Shown here piece by piece: positions 1 through 8,720 of a DNA stretch of 34,034 nt (its first letter is position 1; every line of letters begins with the position of its first letter). The translations under genes were made by a program, and so were the position numbers. Source of the DNA: Candidatus Bathyarchaeota archaeon (lineage in GTDB: Archaea; Thermoproteota; Bathyarchaeia; RBG-16-48-13; GCA-020355125); contig JAOZHB010000075.1 in NCBI GenBank assembly GCA_026015035.1, positions 1-34,034 on the forward strand, read 5' to 3'. The notes beneath the pieces were generated by a model. That model ran no database searches. It had not been told where the DNA came from and was given only the letters and a program-made list of their open reading frames with translations.

Positions 1-351
1 GGGTGGTTTGAAGAGGATTCCCTGCTTGGCGTGATGGGGATTCAACCCGTCAAAGACACCACTTTAATCAGACACTCCTACGTTCTTTATGGTTATCAAC
101 GACGAGGGATCGGTGGACTGTTACTGAAGCACCTGCTAAGCTTGGCCAAGACTCCTGACGTCTTAGTGGGAACTTGGGAAGACGTAGCCGGAGCCATTCA
201 ATTCTACGAGCAGCATGGTTTCACATTGGTTTCCCGACGGGAAACGGACCGGCTTCTTCGAAAGTACTGGAATATCCCTAAACGACAGATCGCAACTTCA
301 GTCGTATTAAAGTTCAACAAGCAGAGCCTAGCTAGCGAACCGAAAGAATAG
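1..351 (+). CDS. GNAT-family N-acetyltransferase, 3' part only
   Basis: The reading frame is open from base 1 and ends at TAG 349-351, so the N-terminus lies outside the window; the ATG at 31 is internal. The motif YQRRGIGGLLLKHL is the acetyl-CoA pyrophosphate loop (R/Q-x-x-G-x-G/A) of GNAT enzymes, followed by a typical beta4-alpha3 segment and an FYEQHGF motif (beta5/alpha4). The family transfers an acetyl group from acetyl-CoA to an amine; the substrate cannot be told. The last codons contain a copy of the CTAGCTAGC motif that recurs in this window's intergenic DNA. Family assignment is firm, specificity unknown. Confidence 0.85.
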   Translation, partial: GWFEEDSLLGVMGIQPVKDTTLIRHSYVLYGYQRRGIGGLLLKHLLSLAKTPDVLVGTWEDVAGAIQFYEQHGFTLVSRRETDRLLRKYWNIPKRQIATSVVLKFNKQSLASEPKE

Positions 352-465
352 ACTGCGAAAAACCTCTACTTTTTCTATATTACACTTTTCCATCTGACTA
401 TCTTGGTAAAACCTTCAAGTTAATGTTATATAGGATTACTTATTAGATTGTGGTGCGGAGATGAA

Positions 466-690
466 ATGCTGATGAAGAAGCGCGTGGATGCGTTGACTAT
501 AAAATCGGGTCCAACAGAAAGTGGAATTGAATCTGTTGGCGGAGATGTATTATCAGTTGACAAGCTTTCCCTCTTGCTCTCCCGTAGTTGGCTGCTGATA
601 CTGCTTTTATTGCTTCCTCTCAGCTTTGTACTTTATAAAAAACGGCACACGATCTTCAACCAACTCCTTCGACGTCTAAGGCCATACTGA
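466..690 (+). CDS. Small single-pass membrane protein, unknown
   Basis: A 74-residue ORF not recognised as a known family. Residues about 42-56 are a strongly hydrophobic Leu-rich stretch (SWLLILLLLLPLSFVLY) followed by a Lys/Arg-rich tail, which predicts one transmembrane helix with a cytoplasmic basic end. The ATG at 466 is preferred to an upstream TTG (448) because GGAG lies at 457-460. A TATA-like sequence (TTATATAG, about 426-433) lies upstream. It is convergent with the radical SAM gene. A real small membrane protein is likely, but no function can be assigned. Confidence 0.5.
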   Translation: MLMKKRVDALTIKSGPTESGIESVGGDVLSVDKLSLLLSRSWLLILLLLLPLSFVLYKKRHTIFNQLLRRLRPY

Positions 691-731
691 GTTACCTGTT
701 CTTCTTCCTCAACCGTTTCATGGTTAGGGAG

Positions 732-2069
732 TTAACTACATGCTGGATGGGGCGCAAAGGCGTCGTTGGCGTAGACATAGGGTAGGAGTCGACAATAGAC
801 GTCCCTGCACGTAGTCAGGTCTTTGCAGCTTCGGCATATCGGTAAGTCGCTGATCCTTACTCCACCCCTGAAGAACAGCCACTTCTTCGAGAACCAAATA
901 TCTGTCAGCGTCTCCTTTCGAAGGTTGCCCATGACCCATTGGGGGTCCGATAGGACGAGGTTGCAAGGGTAGACCGCGGCGTCGCTGTCGATCGCCATCC
1001 GGTTTTTTCCAGCTTTACAGGAAACGTATCCCCTCTTCCGCTCTTGAATGGACTCTTGGAGGGGATAGCAATGCAGAAAAACGTCTAGCGACACATCGAT
1101 TCGTTTTCTATATCGCGCTTTGACGATGAGTAAATAGTCAAATATGTTCTGATAGGCGCTCCAGGCTGGAACCCACTCTCTGTGCTTCTTCATTCTTCCT
1201 ACATCTTTCAAGTCTAGGAACGCAATTCGATCCGCTCCCTGTCGAATGGAAAGCTTGATGATGTCATCACATCGATTCAGGTTTCCCTTGTGTAAACAGC
1301 AGTTTATCCCGTATTGAACACCCTGTTTCTGCAGCAGATTGAGGGCGGTCATGGTGCGTTTAAAGGACCCAGCAACGCCGCTGAAGACATCATGCTCCTT
1401 GGCATTCACGTCTTCAAGTGAAACGGTTGGGATGACCCCCGCTTCTTTTAGACGGCGTACGTTCTCCTCATCCAGCTCCGTCCCATTTGTAATCAATACC
1501 TTGCGGAACCGCTTCTTTTGAATAATGGCGAGGAGCGTACGTACCTCCGGGTGTAGCAGGGGTTCCCCTCCCGTAAGTCTGACTTCCATCACGCCCATCC
1601 GCTCCAGTTGACTAAAAATCGATTCCATTTCCTGAACGGATAAGTCACGGGTTCCTTTGTCCTCTCGACTCGAGAAACAGTGAACACACCTCAAGTTGCA
1701 TCTGCTCGTTACAAATACGTCGACCGACGTCGGGGCAGACAGGAACGGGATGGGAAATTGGTCGTACAGCGCCGGGTCAACGGTAGCCCGTTCAGGCGGG
1801 GATTTCAACACCTCATCTACCGTCGTTACGTATCCCCCTTCGGCCATACGTTGGAGAAACTTGTTACATTTGTCGTAGTTCATTCGGGATACGGTGGAGA
1901 TTTCGCGTACATCAGCCGCTTTATCGTAGACATGCTGCAACGCTCGGTATTCCCGATCTGTCAAAAATGCTGTCCCCGAGGTCTTCCAGTCATATGCGGC
2001 GTACGTGTCGTAGTATTGGGGTTCAGTTCGGAGGATAACTGTGTCACACAGTGTCAGTTTTTGAGGCAA
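732..2069 (-). CDS. Radical SAM/SPASM enzyme with N-terminal PqqD-like domain
   Basis: 445 residues. Residues 1-85 resemble the PqqD-like/winged-helix recognition domain that binds peptide substrates. C124-x3-C128-x2-C131 (RCNLRCVHC) is the radical SAM cluster motif and TGGEP 166-170 the SAM-binding motif. The C-terminus has a SPASM-type cysteine set: C351, C369, C412, C415, C421, C426 for auxiliary [4Fe-4S] clusters. Such proteins usually modify ribosomally made peptides or make cofactors (PqqE, AlbA, anSME-like). The start is TTG with GGAG about 10 nt upstream; no in-frame ATG lies between the upstream stop and this TTG. No clear precursor peptide is adjacent, so the substrate is unknown. 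The enzyme class is confident. Confidence 0.88.
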   Translation of the reverse strand: MPQKLTLCDTVILRTEPQYYDTYAAYDWKTSGTAFLTDREYRALQHVYDKAADVREISTVSRMNYDKCNKFLQRMAEGGYVTTVDEVLKSPPERATVDPALYDQFPIPFLSAPTSVDVFVTSRCNLRCVHCFSSREDKGTRDLSVQEMESIFSQLERMGVMEVRLTGGEPLLHPEVRTLLAIIQKKRFRKVLITNGTELDEENVRRLKEAGVIPTVSLEDVNAKEHDVFSGVAGSFKRTMTALNLLQKQGVQYGINCCLHKGNLNRCDDIIKLSIRQGADRIAFLDLKDVGRMKKHREWVPAWSAYQNIFDYLLIVKARYRKRIDVSLDVFLHCYPLQESIQERKRGYVSCKAGKNRMAIDSDAAVYPCNLVLSDPQWVMGNLRKETLTDIWFSKKWLFFRGGVRISDLPICRSCKDLTTCRDVYCRLLPYVYANDAFAPHPACS

Positions 2070-2364
2070 CTTGACAGACTCCTGAGCGTCTCTAGTTAGC
2101 TAACTCTGGACCTAAGGAATTAAAAAGGTTACCACCCCAAATCAAAAACACGAATTTCATCGGGTAACTAGTTCACTTAGCTAGTTAAGAAATTCATGTC
2201 CCTTCTCCTGATGAGACATCGTCTCCATAGAAACCTTTTGGGCTGTTTGGTGGTGCTGCAGCAAGATCTCTTACATGAACTTCTACTCCCCTGCAGTCTT
2301 TCCGCTTTTCGGCATTCAATTTCCGCAGAAACCATCGCTTATCGCTAGCTAGCAGCGTTAATAT

Positions 2365-2775
2365 ATGGCTTACGATAATAGTCACGTAAAGATCTTTCCT
2401 TCGTATGTGGTGGGTGCCTTGGATATCACGAGCGTTGCTGATGAGAAGTATATTTACTTAACGACTATCGGTCGAAGAACGGGTCGTCCGCATACCGTTG
2501 AATTATGGTTTGCCGTTGCCCAAGGAAACCTCTACCTGAGCCACGAAGGAAAATACACGGATTGGATGAAGAACATCCTGAACAAGGACCGTGTTACCTT
2601 CACGATTAGAAGTCTTAACTGGGAAGGTACGGCTCGAATAGTGGGCGGTGGAGACACCTTTGAAACCGGAAAGTCCGCCCTCTACCGCAAATACTACGGT
2701 GACGCGCGTAAAGAAGTCATCGACGATTGGTTCTCGGAGTCAACTGTCATAGAAATTCTTGTTGACGCCGCCTAG
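2365..2775 (+). CDS. Split-barrel F420/FMN-dependent oxidoreductase (nitroreductase/DUF385-like)
   Basis: 136 residues, the usual length for the deazaflavin-dependent nitroreductase (Ddn)/pyridoxamine-oxidase-like split beta-barrel group. The stretch IYLTTIGRRTGRPHTVELWFAV (residues about 29-50) is the signature strand-loop-strand (TxGRKTG.) that binds the flavin or F420 phosphate. Members reduce small organic substrates with F420H2 or bind FMN/haem; the substrate here is unknown. The ATG follows a TTAATAT sequence with no clear Shine-Dalgarno, and the AGCTAGC motif sits 12-21 nt upstream. Archaeal context makes F420 plausible, but that is inference. Confidence 0.75.
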   Translation: MAYDNSHVKIFPSYVVGALDITSVADEKYIYLTTIGRRTGRPHTVELWFAVAQGNLYLSHEGKYTDWMKNILNKDRVTFTIRSLNWEGTARIVGGGDTFETGKSALYRKYYGDARKEVIDDWFSESTVIEILVDAA

Positions 2776-2860
2776 CGTCCCTCTCTTTATTTCGGGTTCC
2801 CACCGCGCCATTCCTGGGACGAATGTGGCTTATGGCTAGAACTTTTCGTTAAAATGTTCC

Positions 2861-3982
2861 TCAGCGGTCATCGATGTGTGTGAAGACTCTGTTTTCCTCG
2901 CCCACGTATTTCTGTAGCGGCCTGATTAGCTTGTTATTTTGATACTGATCCATTATGTGGGCGATCCAGCCAACAATTCTCCCCATGATAAACATGTTGA
3001 TAAATTGGTCGTCTGGGATCCCGAGGTTCGCGTAGATAGACGTGGCATAGAAATCGACATTTGAATAGATCCTTTTTTTCCGGTACACAATTTCAGCCAA
3101 CTCGTCGGAAAGAGCGAGCCAGTTATTACTTTTCACTGCGTCCAATTGTTTCGCGGCGTTCCTCAATTCTTCGACTCGAGGATCCATTGTCTTATACACT
3201 CGATGACCGAACCCCATGATGCGTTCGCCTGCTTGCAGCTTGTTTTCCACCCATTCTTCAATTTCTTGGGTATCTTTGTCCTTTAGCTCTCTGAGCATCT
3301 CGATTACTTTTTGGCTGGCGCCGCCATGCAGTGGACCGAACAGAGTGCCTGTTGCGGACACAACGCCTGCATACATGTCGGATAGGGTAGAGGCGGCTAT
3401 TCGCGCGGCAAATGTAGATGCGTTGAGGGTGTGTTCAGCGTGTAAAATTAAATCAAGGTCCAGCGCTCGTTCATCGATTTTATCGGGTTCTACGCCGTTA
3501 AGCATCCACAAGAAATTAGCCGCGTGCCCCAAATTTTTGTTTGGGTGGGTTAGGGGCTTGTCCTCTCTTATGTTTTGGTAGTATGCTATGATAGTCGGCG
3601 TCTTTGCGATGAGGTCGATGGCTTTTCTGCGACTTTCCTGAGGATTAATCATAAAAATGCTGTCATCTAGATCCCCTAGATACGAATACATGGTCCGTAG
3701 GATCACGGTTGGGTAGCTTATGGTTGGCAAATTGCACAATACGTCGATAATCTTTTCAGGGAGTTCTCTTCGCTCCGCCAGTTCAATTGTAAACTCGGTT
3801 AGTTCTGACTTCGTGGGTAAGTATCCGCTTAACAGAAGGAATACTACTTCTTCGAAGGACGAGTGTTGTGCTAAATCATGGATGTTATAGCCTCTGTACT
3901 CCAATATGCCCTTTGCGCCGTCTATTCTTGATATATCTGACTCGAGCGCGACAACGCCTCGTAATCCGTAATTTATGGACAT
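2861..3982 (-). CDS. gltA: Citrate synthase / 2-methylcitrate synthase
   Basis: 373 residues, typical of the short archaeal and Gram-positive type II-like dimeric enzymes. It condenses acetyl-CoA (or propionyl-CoA) with oxaloacetate. Catalytic residues are visible: His219 in GPLHGGA, His260 in MGFGHRVY, Asp310 in SNVDFY; HAEHTLN around 181-187 holds the substrate-binding His. The sequence alone does not separate citrate from methylcitrate activity. ATG start; an AT-rich stretch on the complementary strand at about 4030-4049 is a promoter candidate. It is a single gene, with the F420-like oxidoreductase convergent downstream. Confidence 0.95.
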   Translation of the reverse strand: MSINYGLRGVVALESDISRIDGAKGILEYRGYNIHDLAQHSSFEEVVFLLLSGYLPTKSELTEFTIELAERRELPEKIIDVLCNLPTISYPTVILRTMYSYLGDLDDSIFMINPQESRRKAIDLIAKTPTIIAYYQNIREDKPLTHPNKNLGHAANFLWMLNGVEPDKIDERALDLDLILHAEHTLNASTFAARIAASTLSDMYAGVVSATGTLFGPLHGGASQKVIEMLRELKDKDTQEIEEWVENKLQAGERIMGFGHRVYKTMDPRVEELRNAAKQLDAVKSNNWLALSDELAEIVYRKKRIYSNVDFYATSIYANLGIPDDQFINMFIMGRIVGWIAHIMDQYQNNKLIRPLQKYVGEENRVFTHIDDR

Positions 3983-4422
3983 CTTACGTTTCCTTGGGTG
4001 ATTGTTGGAATTGCTAGTATCAATGCAGCACTTTTATTTATTATTTTACAATGTCTACGCCCTGACTACCGCGCTTTTTCGTAGAAAGCTAGCTAGAGTG
4101 TTTCCGTACCAGAGTGGAGCCTGTTCAGGAAGACATTGATCAATGTGTTGACGCAATGAGAGCATACATTGAATAAAGCTTAAGCTTTTTCACGTTATAC
4201 TTTGTGTCCTACGCGTATTCTAGAGTGCTAGCGGATATCAAGTTCTTCGCGGAGGAAATCTTGCCCCATTTCCTCGACACCTAAAAAAGAGCTTCATTAC
4301 GGTCAGAAACAATCAAGACGCTTATAAAGATGATCCAGATCTATTTTATTCTCTTGAGTTTCACAATAAATTAATTTATATGACCTCGTCAATTATTTCC
4401 AAAAAAGAGAAGGATTTGTACC
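3983..4422. other. Intergenic region between citrate synthase and ferredoxin-AOR operon
   Basis: 440 bp of divergent promoter DNA. It holds an AT-rich TATA-like region for the citrate synthase side (4030-4049), a perfect AGCTAGCTAG at 4087-4096, a GCTAGC at 4228-4233, and an AT-rich box (AATTAATTTATATG, about 4369-4382) placed as the TATA element of the ferredoxin gene. No credible ORF or structural RNA was seen. Confidence 0.6.
4369..4382 (+). promoter_or_regulatory. TATA-like promoter of ferredoxin-AOR operon
   Basis: AATTAATTTATATG matches an archaeal TATA element; a start site 25-27 nt downstream would fall near 4403, giving a leader of about 20 nt before ATG 4423. Position-based inference only. 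Confidence 0.5.
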
Positions 4423-4941
4423 ATGAGTAGTATTTGGATTGTTAGGGATTACATTCGCTGTACCGGCTGTCAACGGTGTGAGGTAGTCTGCAGCCTTCAA
4501 CACGAAGGTCGGATCTGGCCTGAGGCGTCTCGCATTCGAGTCTTCATGCCCTTTCCAGGCGTGGAGGTACCTCATCTCTGTGCGCAATGTGACGACTATC
4601 CTTGCGTGGAAGCCTGTCCCGTCAATGCACTCTCTGTAAACGCGCAAACTGGCGCCGTGATCGTCGATGAAGGTGCGTGTACTTCCTGCGGTCTTTGTAT
4701 CAAGGCGTGTCCGGGAACCGTTCCACTCCTTCATCCGGACACCAACAAAGCGGTGATCTGCGATTTGTGTGGTGGAGACCCCGAATGCGTGAAAGTCTGT
4801 GTGGAAGCAGGGTACGACGCCCTGCGACTCGTTAAGGAGAACGTTGGTGCCCAAAAGAAGGTTCATTCCATTAGTCCCTTCGTCCTAGCCAAGGATCTTG
4901 CAGTGAACCTTTTTGGGGAAAAGGGAGAGGAGGTTATCTAG
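4423..4941 (+). CDS. Four-cluster [4Fe-4S] ferredoxin-like electron-transfer subunit of AOR
   Basis: 172 residues with sixteen cysteines in four complete sets: C13/16/19/23, C53/56/61/65, C86/89/92/96 and C113/116/122/126. This is the layout of DmsB/HycB/YdhY-type polyferredoxins that pass electrons to or from a molybdo- or tungsto-enzyme. There is no Tat or Sec signal, so it should be cytoplasmic. Its TAG is separated by one base from the ATG of the AOR gene, and GGAGAGGAGG at the end of this gene serves as that gene's ribosome binding site. It is therefore almost surely the redox partner subunit of the downstream oxidoreductase. Confidence 0.92.
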   Translation: MSSIWIVRDYIRCTGCQRCEVVCSLQHEGRIWPEASRIRVFMPFPGVEVPHLCAQCDDYPCVEACPVNALSVNAQTGAVIVDEGACTSCGLCIKACPGTVPLLHPDTNKAVICDLCGGDPECVKVCVEAGYDALRLVKENVGAQKKVHSISPFVLAKDLAVNLFGEKGEEVI

Positions 4942-4942
4942 T

Positions 4943-6790
4943 ATGCCAAGGGGATACGCAGGTAAGTTTCTCGATGTCGATCTAACGCGGGAGAAGATAC
5001 AGGACATTACAATACCGGAAAAGACCCTCTACCAGTACGTAGGGGGTCGTGGCTTAGCTGCTAAGGTTTTGTGGGATCGTCTTGGAAAGCAGTGGTCAAC
5101 AGTCGATCCGATGGGCCCTAAAAACATTTTAACGATCTTAACTGGCCCCCTCACGGCGATTCATCCGGGTGCGCGGGTCTGTATCTCCGGGAAGTCACCG
5201 TTAAGCAATGGTACAGTTGGCTCCACCACGAGCTCAGAGTTTCCCATGGAATTGAAGTGTGCAGGGTACGACGGTATTTTCGTCACCGGAAAAGCCAGTG
5301 ACCCCGTCTACCTCCTAGTCACCGACAACCAAGCTGAAATACGCGACGCCTCCCACCTCTGGGGAAAACTCGGTGAAGACACAATCAAGATCTTGAACGC
5401 AGAGGTACGAGAGGAGCTGGGGAAGCGTAAACCGAATGTCGGCTTATGGCGGGAACCAGGCATAATTTATGTGGGGCCTGCAGGCGAAAACCTGATGCGT
5501 AACGCCGCGGTCCTGACGAAAGTTGCCCACGCCGCTGGATACGGAGGATACGGTGCGCTGATGGGATCCAAAAATCTGAAAGCAGTAGTTGCCAAGGGAC
5601 GGGGCCCCCTTCCCGAGGTCGCCGCACCAAAAGCAATGGAAATTATGCTGCAGCGATACCATAAACGCTTAATATCAATGGATCGGATGCGTCGATGGGG
5701 CACCGGCTACGTGGGCTGGTATTTCGGCGCTGTGACGAGTTCGGAGCCGGTCAGGAACTGGCAAGAAGAATGGCATGACGAGAGAAGCATGACTGGACCC
5801 CGATACAGTTCTCGCTTCTGGGTGAAGCCTTATTGGGCGGACTTCAACTGTTCACGCAGTTGTATGAAGGTCTCCTGCATCAAGTCCGGACGCTGGAAAG
5901 GGGACATCACCGATATGCCGGACTATGAACTGGAAGCCTATTGTGGCACCAACCTCGGCATCTTCAACCCCGAAGACAACATCCACATCAGCGCCATCAT
6001 CGACAACCTCGGCATGTCCGGAATCAATGGACCTAACACCATGGGCTTCGCCGCTGAACTCTATCAACGCGGCATCTTAACGAAAGAGGACCTCGGATTT
6101 GAGTTGAAGTGGGGTGACACTGAAGCCTTCACCAAACTAGCGTGGTTAATCACTAACCGCGAGAAAATAGGTGACATCTTAGCAGAAGGCACCTATCGCG
6201 CAGCCCAAAAAATCACTAAACTGAAAGGCGTCGACGTGATGCCCTACGTCGTCCACGTCAAAGGCATTGAAATCGGAGCCCACGGCACACGAAGCAACCA
6301 AGACTTCACCAAAGACATCGCATACGCCGCGTCTGTTCAAGGCGGCGATCACACCTCCATCGTGAACGACGGCTACAATGATCTCTCCAGCGTCTTCATG
6401 GATTCCGCGGTATTCTGCTCATTCTGCGCTGTGCATGACCTCATGTGGGACTTTGCGCAGGTTGTGACCGGATGGGATCTTACAAAACATAAATTTTGTA
6501 CTGACCAGGGACAAAGAATCGTCACTCTCCAACGGACGCTTTTACTGCTGGGCGGACCCGACATCTTTTGGGACCCCGATAAAGACGACGATAACCCACC
6601 ACGATTCTATGAGCCCCTACCAACGGGACCCTACGCCGGGAAGACGACTGACAAGGCCTTCGTTGAACAAAAGAAACAGGAGTACTATGCAGCTTCAGGC
6701 TGGGATCACCGAGGTATCCCGACGACCGACACCCTTAAACGACTTGATCTAGCAGACTTGGAGAAGACGGTTAAAGGCTTGAGAAAGTAA
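4943..6790 (+). CDS. Aldehyde ferredoxin oxidoreductase family protein (tungsten/tungstopterin)
   Basis: 615 residues, the usual AOR size. The N-terminal domain carries GGRGLAAKVLW (34-44), TGPLTAIHPGARVCISGKSPLSN and ELKCAGYDGIFVTGKA, typical of the tungstobispterin-binding domain. Cluster ligands appear as C303, C307 and C312, plus C492 in DSAVFCSFC. The spacing CX3CX4C differs from the CX2CX3C of Pyrococcus AOR. The family oxidises aldehydes to acids, or reduces acids or aryl-CoA, with ferredoxin as partner; the substrate is not readable. Start ATG 4943 is chosen over an upstream in-frame GTG at 4913 because it sits right after the partner gene's stop with a GGAGG site. A T-rich run follows the stop. 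Confidence 0.92.
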   Translation: MPRGYAGKFLDVDLTREKIQDITIPEKTLYQYVGGRGLAAKVLWDRLGKQWSTVDPMGPKNILTILTGPLTAIHPGARVCISGKSPLSNGTVGSTTSSEFPMELKCAGYDGIFVTGKASDPVYLLVTDNQAEIRDASHLWGKLGEDTIKILNAEVREELGKRKPNVGLWREPGIIYVGPAGENLMRNAAVLTKVAHAAGYGGYGALMGSKNLKAVVAKGRGPLPEVAAPKAMEIMLQRYHKRLISMDRMRRWGTGYVGWYFGAVTSSEPVRNWQEEWHDERSMTGPRYSSRFWVKPYWADFNCSRSCMKVSCIKSGRWKGDITDMPDYELEAYCGTNLGIFNPEDNIHISAIIDNLGMSGINGPNTMGFAAELYQRGILTKEDLGFELKWGDTEAFTKLAWLITNREKIGDILAEGTYRAAQKITKLKGVDVMPYVVHVKGIEIGAHGTRSNQDFTKDIAYAASVQGGDHTSIVNDGYNDLSSVFMDSAVFCSFCAVHDLMWDFAQVVTGWDLTKHKFCTDQGQRIVTLQRTLLLLGGPDIFWDPDKDDDNPPRFYEPLPTGPYAGKTTDKAFVEQKKQEYYAASGWDHRGIPTTDTLKRLDLADLEKTVKGLRK

Positions 6791-7215
6791 CCTCTCCCCC
6801 CTTTTTCCTTTTTTTCTTAGTTATTGTAGATATGACTATTGAACAGATAACACGTGGCGTCCTTGCTTTATCTGACGTATTCACAGTAGTCGTTGAACCG
6901 TGTTTCTGTAAGAAATAATCTGTCGAACGATTCACTTGTACGTGTTGAGGATTTCCTGTAGCACGCGCGAAAATATGTAAATCAACAGACAGCTAGCTAT
7001 ATACGGCATTGGCTTAGCCGCCATGAATATGGAGGTTATTACACGCCGACGAGGTTCAAAGGATACCTCTCTCCATAACAGGAACGAACATCTTTTTCGA
7101 CCGAAAAAACTAGCCAACATCTCCGCTCACGGGTCCTCGATGCCTGCTTAGAAGCAAGATACTTGAGGACACTACTACGTTATATTCTGAGGCGGTTAAA
7201 CCCAGGGACTTATGG
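6791..7215. other. Intergenic region between AOR and MFS transporter genes
   Basis: 425 bp between convergent genes. It contains the T-tract noted above and AGCTAGCTAT at 6991-7000. A 62-codon minus-strand frame (6932-7120) and a 28-codon plus-strand frame (6832-6918) are open, but neither has a recognisable domain or a good translation signal. Nothing else was seen. Confidence 0.5.
6802..6817 (+). terminator. T-tract terminator after AOR operon
   Basis: A pyrimidine stretch with T5 and T7 runs starts 12 nt after the AOR stop codon, as expected for archaeal intrinsic termination. Confidence 0.6.
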
Positions 7216-8412
7216 TCAGTCGACATCAACATAAACCTTCAGAATGGCCAGTCCCAGAAAGGAGATACCAATTGACAGGAAGAAGATCGCGTCGAATCCG
7301 AAGGAAGACGCCACTACTCCTGCCAGTAAGGGGGCAATGGCTCCCATCAGGCTTCCTGGGAGGAAGTAAAGCGCGTATCCTAACCCTCGGTGTCTGCTGG
7401 GGGAGAGCTTCGCCATAATGGACGATCTCGCAGCCATGACGAGGGTGTTACAGAAGCCGGAGGCGACGTACATGCCGGTGAACCACATCACATTTGGCAC
7501 AGCGATTGAAAGGCCAAGGAATAGGTAGCTGAGGGCAAGAAGGCGTAGCAGCCATCTCTTCTCACCCACTCTCGCGGCCATGTATCCCCCGAGGGGGGCT
7601 GCGAGAAACCCCAACAAGGTTCTGCTGCTGGCTACCAAGCTTGCGAGAGCGATGCTCATCTGCTTAACGTCCTGTAAATACAGCACAATGAACGTGGTGA
7701 TCATCGATCCCGCCATCATCCTGAGTCCCGAAAAAACGAGAAACATGACTAGACTGGACGTTAGCAGGGACTCCCGATCCCTCGCGTTGGTTTTCACGGT
7801 GCCCTCATCCTCAGAGGTCGGGTCCGTATCCTCTTTTTTGATGAAGATCGTCGTTGCGATTCCCATGATCATGGGCCACGCTAAGAGGAAATAGACCTGT
7901 CGCCACTCGAAGGCCAAGAGCCCGATGAGGATGCTGACCAATAGGGGTCCCAGGGCGTGACCCAGCGTCCCACCTGCACCGTGTATTCCCAGCGCCTTGG
8001 GTAGGTCTTTTGACGTGAATAGTTTCGTTGTATAGCTGTACGAGGCGGGGTGGTAAATCGTGGTGTTCGCGTAGACGAGGCAGATGGCTATAATAAACAT
8101 GAGGGGATTAACGGCTTGACTCGCAAGCAGGGCTCCCAGCGTTGCGACGGCGAAGCTGATTACAATCATCTTCTTTGAGCCGATTCTATCGGAGAGTAAT
8201 CCTGTGGGGATGGCAAGGAGTGCCTGACAAAGCGGAGGAATAGCGGCGATAATGCCGAGTTGTTGCAGAGTCAAACTGAATTCGTCCCGTAAAACAGAGA
8301 AGACGGCTGTGTGAATTCCACCAAAAACGTGCGTGAGCACATGGGTCAGCGTCATCACCAGTAGACCATAGCTGAAGATAGTTGCAGCCCGTCGCTCCTT
8401 CGACCGATCCAT
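7216..8412 (-). CDS. Major facilitator superfamily transporter
   Basis: 398 residues with about twelve hydrophobic segments. A LLSDRIGSKKMIV loop between helices 2 and 3 is the MFS motif A, and the segment with YHPAS...GIHGAGGTLGHALGPLL in helices 4-5 recalls the fosmidomycin-resistance (Fsr)-like branch. It moves a small solute or drug across the membrane; the substrate cannot be inferred. The ATG at 8412 is preferred over two upstream GTG codons because AAGGTG lies 5 nt before it. The gene is monocistronic; its neighbours do not suggest a cargo. Confidence 0.88.
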   Translation of the reverse strand: MDRSKERRAATIFSYGLLVMTLTHVLTHVFGGIHTAVFSVLRDEFSLTLQQLGIIAAIPPLCQALLAIPTGLLSDRIGSKKMIVISFAVATLGALLASQAVNPLMFIIAICLVYANTTIYHPASYSYTTKLFTSKDLPKALGIHGAGGTLGHALGPLLVSILIGLLAFEWRQVYFLLAWPMIMGIATTIFIKKEDTDPTSEDEGTVKTNARDRESLLTSSLVMFLVFSGLRMMAGSMITTFIVLYLQDVKQMSIALASLVASSRTLLGFLAAPLGGYMAARVGEKRWLLRLLALSYLFLGLSIAVPNVMWFTGMYVASGFCNTLVMAARSSIMAKLSPSRHRGLGYALYFLPGSLMGAIAPLLAGVVASSFGFDAIFFLSIGISFLGLAILKVYVDVD

Positions 8413-8720
8413 CACCACACCTTCTAACGGAACTCCTTAAGAGTCTTCAAATGACTGATGCACTTCCTCTTTAAGACTACGGTAAAATATGTTTACGTGT
8501 CATCAGGAATGCAAATTAGTTATTTCACTATCCATTCAACTTTTTTTGGATAAATTTTATAATGAAATTGCTATCCTGTCATAAACTTATTTTTCGTTTT
8601 TAGCTAACTAGCTAAGCGCGCACGCTACGCTCTCTGAGACATCTAAAGAGCGTCTCTTCGATTAGGTTTCTAGATACCTATTCAACCTTCATAAAAGAAT
8701 TAACTCCAACCCTTGCACAA
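8413..8720. other. Intergenic region with palindromic TTAGCTA site
   Basis: 308 bp of divergent promoter DNA, AT-rich around 8500-8600. It includes the inverted repeat TTAGCTA-AC-TAGCTAA at 8600-8615 and a TATA-like CATAAAAG near 8691-8698 for the rightward gene. No other gene or structure was seen. Confidence 0.5.
8600..8615. repeat. TTAGCTA-AC-TAGCTAA inverted repeat (recurrent motif)
   Basis: Two perfect 7-bp half sites around a 2-bp centre. This is the most symmetric example of the AGCTAGCT/TTAGCTAACTAGC motif scattered through the window. Confidence 0.6.

Noticed and set aside
1680-2099. 139-codon plus-strand frame
   Set aside because: Antisense shadow of the radical SAM gene.
2194-2385. 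63-codon minus-strand frame upstream of the radical SAM gene, a possible precursor peptide
   Set aside because: It overlaps the start of the divergent oxidoreductase gene, spans an AGCTAGC motif, and lacks a precursor-like leader/core pattern or ribosome binding site.
6832-6918. 28-codon plus-strand ORF after the AOR terminator
   Set aside because: No promoter, ribosome binding site or recognisable pattern; length fits chance.
6932-7120. 62-codon minus-strand frame with a hydrophobic stretch
   Set aside because: No start signal, includes the AGCTAGCTAT motif, and sits between convergent genes.
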